From assembly GCA_015501075.1 (NCBI GenBank), contig JADNYJ010000738.1:1-14546 (forward strand): DNA of 14,546 nucleotides, given 5' to 3'. Positions 1 to 6,850 of this stretch are shown here, in pieces; the stretch's first letter is position 1; each line of letters begins with the position of its first letter. The notes under the pieces are model-generated. The model was not told where the DNA came from, did not search any database, and worked only from the letters and a program-made list of their open reading frames with translations. Origin of the DNA: Gymnopilus junonius. Lineage: Eukaryota > Basidiomycota > Agaricomycetes > Agaricales > Galerinaceae. A program made the position numbers and the translations under genes.

Positions 1-130
1 ATGTGATTTCCGGGGCCTCGACTCGGTAAGGCTTATCTACCTTGTTTCCGTCTCTCTTACACTGCTTTCTTCTTTGTCATGTTACATCCGTTGCTTGAAC
101 CATAATACTACCAGATTCTGACTATTTTTC
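1..130 (+). promoter_or_regulatory. 5' flank or leader of PSD1
   Basis: This is non-coding sequence before the PSD1 ATG at 131. A donor-like GTAAGG at 26 could pair with an acceptor at 113-114 (TACCAG), giving an 89-nt leader intron that leaves the ATG at 131 in the exon. It could instead pair with a better pyrimidine-rich acceptor at 143-144, giving a 119-nt intron that would remove that ATG and put the true start upstream, outside the window. No TATA box is obvious. Confidence 0.35.
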
Positions 131-2057
131 ATGCTTTCTTACAGGCACACTGCCCTGACGCGAGGGAGAAAACCGCTCCATACTGCTTCAAGAGTCTTAA
201 ATGCCTCATATAGCACCAGTTCGTCTGTCTTTGCCAGATGCTGGGTCCACAGTTCGAACAGGACCTCTGAAATCCTGAAGTCCGTAAAGAATGGAGGGTT
301 TAAGCGGATGTATTCTAGCCAAAATGGCGCAGATGGTACGGGAAATGCAGGTTTACCGTTGTATAGTGCGTGAGTTCCTTTTTGTGGTCTTGACTAGCGT
401 GACTCATTTTGCTCTCATTGCATTCAGAGCGACTCGTCCATGCTTGGAAGGAAACCCCAACGAAATGGTACCCGATCCCTGTGGCAGTTGGAGCGTTACT
501 GCTGGTTGCTATTCAATACAGAAAGAAAGCCAGGCGTGCCATACAAGAAGTTGAGCTCAATGAAGAGGGTATGGAGGTCATTAAGCTAAAAGGGCCATGG
601 CATGTTAGTCTCTGTCTTCTCATTCTCAAATTTTACTTTCCCCGTGGAGAATACTGATCACTTCGCCCAACAGGTACATGTCATAGGTGCATTACCACTA
701 CGAAATTTGTCCCGACTATGGGGATACGTCAACTCCTTTGAACTTCCAGTTTGGTTCCGGCCCTATGGTTTCCGGCTCTATGCCTGGATATTTGGATGTA
801 ATTTGAACGAAATTGAGCCTTCAGATCTTCGCGAATACCCAAGTCTCGGTGCCTTCTTCTACCGCAAACTACAGGACGGAGCTAGGCCGGTGGATGATAG
901 CGTTCTGGTGAACATCTTTTTGCCATCTCACAGGATTCTGGTTACTCACAGTTTCCCAAAGGTCAGTCCAGCGGACGGAAGAATGCTTCATTTCGGCGTG
1001 GTAGAAGGGGCTAGGGTGGAACAAGTGAAGGGAATGACTTATTCTCTAGATGCTCTACTAGGTCTCGAACGACACAGCTCAGCACAGTCGCACACTGTCG
1101 TTCCAAATCGCGGCAGTATGGAGGTGGTCGATGACCACGAATTCGCCAATGTGAACGGCATCGAGTACAGCCTTGAGCAACTGATTGGAGGGTCGGAACC
1201 CTCGACACCTGGAACCGAAGCACTGTCATCATCTTCGAGTTCTGGTTCAGTCACACCCTCGACGTCATCTTCTGCATCTACCCTTGCCAACACATCCCCT
1301 GGTTCTGCCTCCTCCTCGACAACTGTGACTTCACCTGAACCCTCGACGTCAGAGGATACTCATGTCCCCATGAGATTTGGACAACGAACTGATGCCTCCG
1401 TGGATCCAACTACTACCAAACCCATTCAAGAAACACTGGTTCACGATGCCTCTGTTGCTGTCCAAATGGGTGCTGCAGGCAGCAGCGTATCGCCAACTTC
1501 AGCTGACACCCCAGACCAGGTCACGCGCTCTTCTTCGCCGTCATCTACCTCGCTCCGGGTGACTACCACCGCTTCCACAGCGCAACGGCATGGGTCGTCG
1601 AGAAAAGGCGACACTTTGTCGGTGAACTCTTCTCTGTCTCTCCATGGATGGCCAAGCGGCTTGAGAACCTCTTCGTCCTGAACGAGCGCGTTGCACTTCT
1701 TGGGAGGTGGAAGTACGGTTTCTTCAGCATGGTTGCTGTTGGCGCGACGAATGTGGGCAGCATCAAAATCAACTTCGACCAGGATTTGAGGACGAACACC
1801 TCAATGCAACGGCGAAGCATTCCACCGCCGGGTGCTTATACTGAGGCGACGTATGCTGCCGCGTCTCCGCTTCTGCGTGGGCAACCTTTGATACCTGGAG
1901 AAGAAATGGAGGATTCTGTCTGGGAAGCACTGTCGTGCTTGTCTTTGAAGCCCCAAAAGACTTTGCGTTTACGGTGCAGGAAGGGGAGAAAGTGAGAGTA
2001 GGTCAGAGATTGGGTGATGTTCCAAAGATTGAAGGTGAAAACGTGGATGCGGACTAA
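131..2057 (+). CDS. PSD1: Mitochondrial phosphatidylserine decarboxylase (one frameshift)
   Basis: It decarboxylates phosphatidylserine to phosphatidylethanolamine at the mitochondrial inner membrane. The exons I infer are 131-365, 428-603, 674-907, 962-1469 and 1520-2057, about 563 aa after correction. The N-terminus is rich in Arg and Ser with few acids, like a mitochondrial presequence. A membrane segment follows at about residues 92-108 ([18 protein letters not shown]). Family blocks are present: [54 protein letters not shown] and the self-cleavage/pyruvoyl motif LGST (Ser about 521). A Ser/Thr-rich, low-complexity insert lies between the ANVNGIEYS block and the catalytic half. Two points are odd. 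The 1470-1519 intron has a weak donor (GTGCTG), although its branch site, acceptor and frame fit. At 1909-1910 one base is missing (ATGGAGG where MGGF needs ATGGGAGG), which puts LGST out of frame. The start at 131 is the first ATG giving the presequence. The gene ends 266 bp from the convergent F-box gene. Confidence 0.93.
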
Positions 2058-2323
2058 CGAGAGCTCAGTGTAATGCTGAATTTAATTTTAATTTATGAAG
2101 TGGTAACTCATTGATGTATGGACGATGTATTGACGACAATTTCTATCCTATTCTAATATAATTACTTCTCTAATGGATCGATCCTACATGTATATCAAAG
2201 ATATTAGTTGGAAAATTATATGCATCATTTCCTCGTCGAAACGAAACCATTCCCAGATTTTTTAGACTCGGATTTTGAACAAAGGGCGTTTGTCGTTGCT
2301 GCTTGATTTCGAATGAACGGCAT
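2058..2323. other. Intergenic region between convergent 3' ends
   Basis: This AT-rich spacer lies between the stop of PSD1 (plus) and the stop of the F-box gene (minus). It presumably carries both 3' UTRs and polyadenylation signals. No ORF, repeat or RNA gene was recognised. Confidence 0.6.
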
Positions 2324-3589
2324 TTAATCGCAAGTAACATCTTTTTCTTCGATGATGTCTCCAGGCAAATAGTAATACTGGTAGTGTTTCTCCATCCAAC
2401 GCTGCCGAACACCACGCACTATGCGCATTTGATTGCCGTCCAATACCCTCTTTTCGACAACAAATGGGTGTAGCATATCTGACTTGTTGGAACGTACACC
2501 CAGTTGAAGCCAGCTACACCGTCGAAGATGCGGGCAGGCCGCGGCAATATGTCGTGTAGCTGTGAAGCGGTGCAAGTAGCTCTGTCTATAGAAAGAACTT
2601 CTATTATAATTATGAGGAGCCACTTCAAACTCTGCTGAGATCGTGAGATCTATAAGATTTTGGTTTCTGGAAAGGTACTCGATATACTCATGCTGCCAAA
2701 GACACGAAGTTCGGTATTGATCAAGTACGATATGACACTGGAGATCTTACCTCCCATGGCAAAGAATAGTCCGTATATGCAAGGGCCCAGATGATAGAGA
2801 GCTTGGTCAGGTGGGGAAATATTTCCGGGATGGTCTCGAGGATAGTTTCATCGAGATAAGGAAGAGTCCATTCGAACGACCGCAAAGTGTCACCCGCAAG
2901 CCTTAATAGTTGCAAGTCGATGTAAGTACAAGGCTTCTCAATGTGACTAGCAATCTTGAGCTCCACTAGCGTAGCAACCGACGGCAGGATAAGTTCGTGT
3001 AACTGCGCAATTGATCTGCCCGGTTTCTTGGGGTTGTCCACCCAATTCCAGTTTATCGAGAGCGACTTCAAACCAGTCAAACCTACTGCACGCCTCCCTT
3101 TCACATTGGCATAATTGCCACTGTGGAGGACAAATTTACCAAGGGGTGCATGGCGAACTGCGTTGAGCAGTTTCGTCAACCCTTCCGGTCGGATAAGATT
3201 ACCACTTTGACCATATTCAAACATTTGCAAATTCGGAAGGCTTTTCAAAAACTTAAAGACAACATCGCTGTCACCTTCTTCGAAGAAGACACCTCTTGAC
3301 TTCAGCTCGAGTTTCCTGTGGAAGAATTATTAGAAAGCCAGAAGAGCATAAACTATAAGGCAAACTTTATTGCTCCTTTCACGTCCTTCCCAGCCCAATG
3401 GATATTACGTATTTTTGGCGCTATCTTTCCCGTGTACACGAGATGCCCAAATAAGCGAGGAAGGACTAGCTTCCGCAAGAATTGAGATGCCACTGAGATT
3501 GCTGAGTGGTCCTGGGGAGGAAGAAGATCGATAATTTCCGTGAGGAGTTCTACTGGCAAAGGGATATTGGCAAAAGTCCGGCGTGGCAT
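2324..3589 (-). CDS. F-box domain protein
   Basis: It is probably a substrate-recruiting subunit of an SCF (Skp1-Cullin-F-box) ubiquitin ligase; the substrate is unknown. Three exons join in frame: 3589-3366, 3315-2751 and 2692-2324 (385 aa). The introns are 50 nt (weak donor GTTTGC) and 58 nt (GTAAGA...CAG). An F-box begins near residue 10 (LPVELLTEIIDLLPPQD) and runs to about residue 50. The rest resembles the leucine-rich, weakly repeated tails of basidiomycete F-box proteins (LTGLKSLSINW, TLVELKI, PHLTKLSIIW), but no canonical LRR is clear. An in-frame ATG lies upstream at 3628. I prefer 3589 because it has A at -3 and because a TATA-like box lies only 13 nt above the 3628 ATG. A decayed relative of this gene lies at 6463-6605. 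This gene shows no frame damage. The family is sure; the function is generic. Confidence 0.85.
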
Positions 3590-3640
3590 TATATGGGTCG
3601 GCTGTGATAAAGAAACGGGATGTCCCATGCAGACTCTGGC

Positions 3641-3648
3641 TATTTAAA
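3641..3648 (-). promoter_or_regulatory. TATA-like box of the F-box gene
   Basis: TTTAAATA on the minus strand lies 52 nt upstream of the ATG at 3589 and 13 nt upstream of the ATG at 3628. With the usual TATA to transcription-start spacing, transcripts would begin near 3610-3620, so the 3628 ATG would be left out. This is inference from spacing only. Confidence 0.4.
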
Positions 3649-4133
3649 CGCCACGGAAAGTATCATGTTGACAGAAAGGAGAAAAACAAAAGGAGATGAT
3701 GAAGGCGAGTCATTGTCACTGCCAGACACCAACTGAATCAAGTAAAATTTAGTCGAAAGCCTGCAGCTCGTTGGCTGAGAAATTGAAGGCCGGTATACAG
3801 ATGGCTACATCATTGCAGCTAGGGCTTGGGATGGGCGCGTCCTGGCATATGCGCTTTCGGTCGATCATGGTAGGGGTGCAGAGCGGCTTGAAAATTCTGA
3901 GATGAAAGTTTGCGCCTCGGCATGAAAGCTGAAACGGACAACGCCGACACATTCTCTGAACCCAATTTGTCTCTGCTATGTTTTTAGGAGGACTTGAAAA
4001 TGTAAGGCTCCAATAATCACTCAAAATAATCCATCAAGAATATGTCATATATGATCCTGGCTATCATTATGACTCTTTCTACTTCGCAACTGGTGCCAAT
4101 TCTCCAAAGCTCCTTTTACCCAGATTTATAGAA
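3649..4133. other. Gene-poor spacer with one unrecognised ORF
   Basis: No gene could be supported here. The minus strand has a 91-codon open frame at 3749-4024 whose predicted protein is rich in Cys (motif CRRCPFQLSC) and lacks a clear signal peptide, domain or splice extension. I do not recognise it and treat it as probably fortuitous. The right part lies beside the inverted-repeat element and may be the 3' remainder of the dead kinase gene. Confidence 0.4.
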
Positions 4134-4149
4134 TAGAGGTTATTTGCAA
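4134..4149 (+). repeat. Left terminal inverted repeat of the MITE-like element
   Basis: TAGAGGTTATTTGCAA is perfectly complementary to 4248-4263. Confidence 0.7.
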
Positions 4150-4247
4150 CTTCTGAACGAACGAAAAATATGCCCTCACAAGGCAAAAAGCGGGGCCTTC
4201 AGCCAATCAGAGACCCAGTAGGCTCCACTTTTTCGTTTGAACGGAAT

Positions 4248-4263
4248 TTGCAAATAACCTCTA
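4248..4263 (-). repeat. Right terminal inverted repeat of the MITE-like element
   Basis: TTGCAAATAACCTCTA is the exact reverse complement of 4134-4149. Confidence 0.7.
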
Positions 4264-4830
4264 ATGACCGCCAAGAAACTTGAAGGCTAATACATTCCAA
4301 AAGGCCAAAGTCCAGGCCGCCATATTCTCCTCTTATAGACTTGATGGCGAGGTCGAGACTGTATTGATTATTCTCAATCAAAGCCTTTATAGGATTTTTG
4401 GGTCACCCTAGTGTTCCCCCACGCGATTTCGCTCCGATGGAAGTACAGGAGTCGAAATATATAATAACAGCCTCACCATTATCTTTCAGCATAATATAAA
4501 AAGTGTTTATGTCGTCGCGAACGAGGTCACGGTCGTGGAGAAAGCCAAATTCGGCATTTATTCAAGAGATTACTTCGTCAGCATCGAAAGGCGGGCGTCT
4601 AGATGGAGAAATAGCGTGGTGAGTCTGGCTGTCATCCTCTACATTATTCACACTCACTGATTAACGGGGACACCCCCTTTGATAAGCTTGTGCAAAGTGC
4701 ATGAATAGTTGTGCAGCCAGATCCACACGATGCAGTCCCCATCGCGAAAGCATCCAAGGTATTCAACAATGTTCGGATGTGGCTTTTTAGACAACAATTC
4801 CAGAATGTCAATCTCTGCGTTCATTTTACA
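4264..4830 (-). pseudogene. Dead protein-kinase gene
   Basis: The minus strand reads as a degraded eukaryotic protein kinase. The N-lobe to hinge part starts near 4824 (EIDILELLSKKPHPNIVEYL, then CTLHKLI). A recognisable intron follows at 4599-4657 (GTGAGT...CTAG) and joins the next part in frame. Then come FGFLHDRDLVRDDIN, a VIIYFDSC stretch and GGTLG, followed by a tail containing IRGEYGGLDFG. Two TGA codons stand where Trp is expected (before INAEFG and after GGTLG). The catalytic-loop Asp is kept, but the Asn position reads Tyr, and the Asp of the Mg-binding (DFG-equivalent) motif reads Tyr, so the domain would be inactive even if read through. Related basidiomycete kinases read HNDINPSN and DFDS here (family knowledge). 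The glycine-loop region is not recognisable; scattered remnants may extend upstream to about 5130. The 3' edge meets the MITE-like element. Confidence 0.75.
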
Positions 4831-5320
4831 TTGAAACTAGCAAAATTTTCTTGGAGGCAATGCGCATAATGCATTTTTGTGAAGGTACCAGAGGCCAAGG
4901 GCACCTGCACTTCAGTAATATCGTGTCGCGTAGACCTCATAATTCTGGAATATACATCACCATCAGCCCTTGTCGAATTACTAAGATTATTTCCGATAAG
5001 GCCGTTTACGAACTGGAGCGGAAACTTATTCTCCAGGACCAGTCCAAATGAAAGTGGTAAGTATAAGAAAATTCGTCAGGCCTGGACCATATTTCACCTT
5101 TAACGAGGATTTGTTGTGATTTAGTTAAATTATCCATCGGATCCATAGTTGAGATAACGGGGTCCTGTGGGAGAAGGGGCAAGAAGATGGCGCATCTGGA
5201 AAGTAAAGGTCCCGAAATTTGAATTTAAGTGTATCCACAGTGACAGACGCGCTGTGACTTTGACTACTTGATAGCCACATGATCGTGACAGCTTTGAAGC
5301 GCGTCGCGTCGCGTGCCCCT
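4831..5320. other. Decayed sequence between kinase relic and hAT element
   Basis: There is no intact gene. On the minus strand, short open stretches change frame often (for example KGEIWSRPDEFSY near 5050-5090 and TIMWLSSSQSHSAS near 5240-5290). They could be the 5' part of the kinase pseudogene or the far part of the F-box fragment split by the hAT insertion. I cannot decide which. The short plus-strand ORFs here look random. Confidence 0.4.
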
Positions 5321-5328
5321 GCCCAACC
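5321..5328 (+). repeat. Left target-site duplication of the hAT element
   Basis: GCCCAACC directly precedes the element and is repeated exactly at 6455-6462. Eight-bp duplications are the hallmark of hAT integration. Confidence 0.9.
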
Positions 5329-5342
5329 TAGTGTTGTCCCCG
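5329..5342 (+). repeat. Left terminal inverted repeat of the hAT element
   Basis: TAGTGTTGTCCCCG is the exact reverse complement of 6441-6454. Confidence 0.92.
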
Positions 5343-5392
5343 AGGCGATGTGAGGCGAAGCGAGGTGACACTTCGAACTACCTCGATTTGGA

Positions 5393-5410
5393 CGAAGTGG
5401 TTCGAAGTGC
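5393..5410 (+). repeat. Left subterminal copy of an 18-bp direct repeat
   Basis: CGAAGTGGTTCGAAGTGC occurs again in the same orientation at 6377-6394. It lies in a region rich in CTTCGAA and ACCTCG words and is a plausible transposase-binding array. Confidence 0.7.
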
Positions 5411-5563
5411 ACCTCGCGCGGCCTCGCGAGGTCGGTGATTGCCGATGTCTTTTTTTCGTCCAATGAGATTGTGGCTATAGATTAGATGTAGACCGTAGAT
5501 AACGACGCTGTACAGTAAATTATACGAATCTAAACAAACTACGATGATAAATGGAGTGAAATA

Positions 5564-5850
5564 AGAAGCCTCATTTGCATTTTGGATTAACTGAGCAAGT
5601 TCGTCAAATTTACCTGTCGCCATGAGCTCATCAAGGGCGGATTCCGTGATAGGACCAGAAATCGTATAATCTGCGTCTTTAGCAAGTTCTTCCACGAAAG
5701 ACAGTCATTCGGATCAATATGAGAATTTCAAAACCTGAAGGGCCTCGAGCAATGCCGGAGAAATTCGATTGCGATGCAGAGCACAGGTTTCTTTGCTGGA
5801 AGAGAATACCCGTTCGCACGGGACGGAAGATGCTTGGACAGGAAGTACGT
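5564..5850 (-). pseudogene. hAT transposase C-terminal (dimerisation) fragment, decayed
   Basis: The frame contains the hAT family C-terminal dimerisation signature: LPVQASSVPCERVFSSSKET, then HRNRISPALLEALQVLKFSY. Two in-frame TGA codons follow (5714-5716 and close after), and the same frame resumes with DADYTISGPITESALDELM and KFDELAQLIQ. The upstream edge has an acceptor-like CTACACAG, as though an intron once preceded this exon. There is no catalytic domain. On the same strand at 5851-6033 is a Ser/Pro/Gln-rich open stretch starting MNWDAEYELL, which may be the N-terminal leader of the same transposase brought close by an internal deletion. It could make no active protein. Confidence 0.85.
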
Positions 5851-6376
5851 CTGTGTAGGAGACGAGAAAGAATGCTGAGGTACATAATACAGAGCTTGGG
5901 ATGTCGAAGAACAAGCTTCCTGAGCATGATTTTGAGATTGAGAACGAGCATTCTGAGATGGAGGAGGGCTAGGGGAGTCAGGAAGATGGAGATCTGGCTC
6001 ATTAAGGAGCTCATATTCAGCATCCCAATTCATACTGAAAATCTAAGTGCGTTTGAAGGGAAAAAGCGGGGATTATTTCTGAAGATGCGATTGAAAGGGC
6101 CATTTTATACCTTTCAGTGAGAGCTCCTAGGCGAAACAAACATCGTACGACGGAAATTCGGCGGTAAAAAAATCAGAAAATTTTATTCAGGCACGTAAAG
6201 TATCATAGCGACGAATATTTACCATGCTTCTAGCGGAAGGGAGGACGGAGGAGAAGGAGCGCAATGATTTAAGGCGCTGAGACGCGTTTGGATGCGCGGG
6301 CGAGCGCATCACGTGTACAATTTGATGCCACTTCGCGTGACTTCGACGAAGTGACCTCGAACCACCTCGCTGTCAT

Positions 6377-6394
6377 CGAAGTGGTTCGAAGTGC
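6377..6394 (+). repeat. Right subterminal copy of the 18-bp direct repeat
   Basis: It is an exact copy of 5393-5410, surrounded by further CTTCGA, ACCTCG and GAAGTG words up to the right inverted repeat. Confidence 0.7.
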
Positions 6395-6440
6395 CTTGAT
6401 TTCGAACCGAAGCGAGGTACACCTCGAAGCCACCTCGCTC

Positions 6441-6454
6441 CGGGGACAACACTA
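6441..6454 (-). repeat. Right terminal inverted repeat of the hAT element
   Basis: CGGGGACAACACTA is the exact reverse complement of 5329-5342. Confidence 0.92.
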
Positions 6455-6462
6455 GCCCAACC
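6455..6462 (+). repeat. Right target-site duplication of the hAT element
   Basis: GCCCAACC is identical to 5321-5328. Confidence 0.9.
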
Positions 6463-6605
6463 CCTGCCTGTCTCAAAAGCCGCAAGCCAAGGTCAGGACC
6501 AAGCGCTTCTAGCTCGTTATAAATCTTGAGCTCTACTAGCATAGCAGACTATGGCTGAATTAGTTATTGGACATCAATCCGTCATTTAGATTCGAGAGAA
6601 GTTAG
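6463..6605 (-). pseudogene. F-box gene fragment, paralogue of the 2324-3589 gene
   Basis: Read on the minus strand, LTSLES ... LIQP(stop)SAMLVELKI ... LGLRLLRQAG aligns with LTGLKS ... LILPSVATLVELKI ... LQLLRLAG of the intact F-box protein (about residues 155-216). At DNA level the stretch gctatgctagtagagctcaa differs from the intact gene at only two positions. Three stop codons (TGA, TAA, TAG) and a deletion of about 20 codons make it non-functional. The hAT element and its duplication abut the fragment and probably split it. What lies beyond the element (about 5125-5320) may be the rest, but too little is conserved to show this. Confidence 0.7.
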
Positions 6606-6850
6606 TAGGCATGAGATTTGGGCGGGAGGGGTGTTGAATGTGGATGTCAGCGATCGTGACGGTAGGACTGCTTCCTACTTTCTTCTCTGAGTTTAGAAAC
6701 TGATGGCGAACGAGGCACAAATCGAAGGGTTGGAACTTCAGGGTATTAGCTCAACTGGTGCAATAAACGTTCAGATTTCAAGTTGCTCATCTTCCGAATC
6801 GGAATCTACATAATCACCCGTAAATCGATTGTCTAACTACAAATAAAACA
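6606..6850. other. Spacer downstream of the carboxypeptidase gene
   Basis: No gene, RNA or repeat was recognised. The part near 6820-6850 is AT-rich and follows the carboxypeptidase stop on the minus strand, so it probably holds its 3' UTR. The left part may contain further unrecognisable F-box relic. Confidence 0.5.

Larger units (their letters stand above)
4134..4263. mobile_element. 130-bp inverted-repeat element (MITE-like, TA ends)
   Basis: Left arm 4134-4168 and right arm 4229-4263 are inverted copies matching at 30 of 35 positions. The outer 16 bp are perfect (TAGAGGTTATTTGCAA on the left, its reverse complement on the right). The outermost TA at each side may be a TA target duplication, as made by Tc1/mariner-type elements. 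There is no coding capacity. It sits at the 3' edge of the kinase pseudogene. If the element and one TA are removed mentally, the kinase frame continues for a few codons to a stop, which fits insertion into the gene's end. The superfamily is inferred from the ends only. Confidence 0.65.
5329..6454 (-). mobile_element. hAT-type DNA transposon, non-autonomous (1126 bp)
   Basis: The element is bounded by 14-bp perfect terminal inverted repeats, TAGTGTTGTCCCCG and its complement, which then become imperfect. It is flanked by the exact 8-bp duplication GCCCAACC. Subterminal regions are dense in short motifs (CTTCGAA, ACCTCG, GAAGTGG) in both orientations, including an 18-bp direct repeat near each end, as in the transposase-binding arrays of hAT elements. 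Inside, on the minus strand, is a decayed C-terminal part of a hAT transposase. The BED zinc finger and catalytic DDE regions are absent, so this is an internally deleted copy that could move only with transposase supplied elsewhere. It sits against an F-box gene fragment (6463-6605). The intact ends and duplication suggest that insertion is younger than the decay of its surroundings. Confidence 0.93.

Noticed and set aside
4409..4420. TAGTGTTCCCCC resembling the hAT terminus
   Set aside because: On the minus strand it encodes the GGTLG part of the kinase relic, and no matching inverted end or 8-bp duplication was found.
4851..5103. Two overlapping plus-strand ORFs
   Set aside because: They lie antisense to decayed sequence, have no motif and no supporting start context.
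5300..5315. Short GCGTC tandem repeat beside the hAT insertion
   Set aside because: Only about three units; too short to call a satellite or functional repeat.
5719..6120. 133-codon plus-strand ORF inside the hAT element
   Set aside because: It is the antisense shadow of the transposase relic, whose minus-strand translation has clear family motifs.
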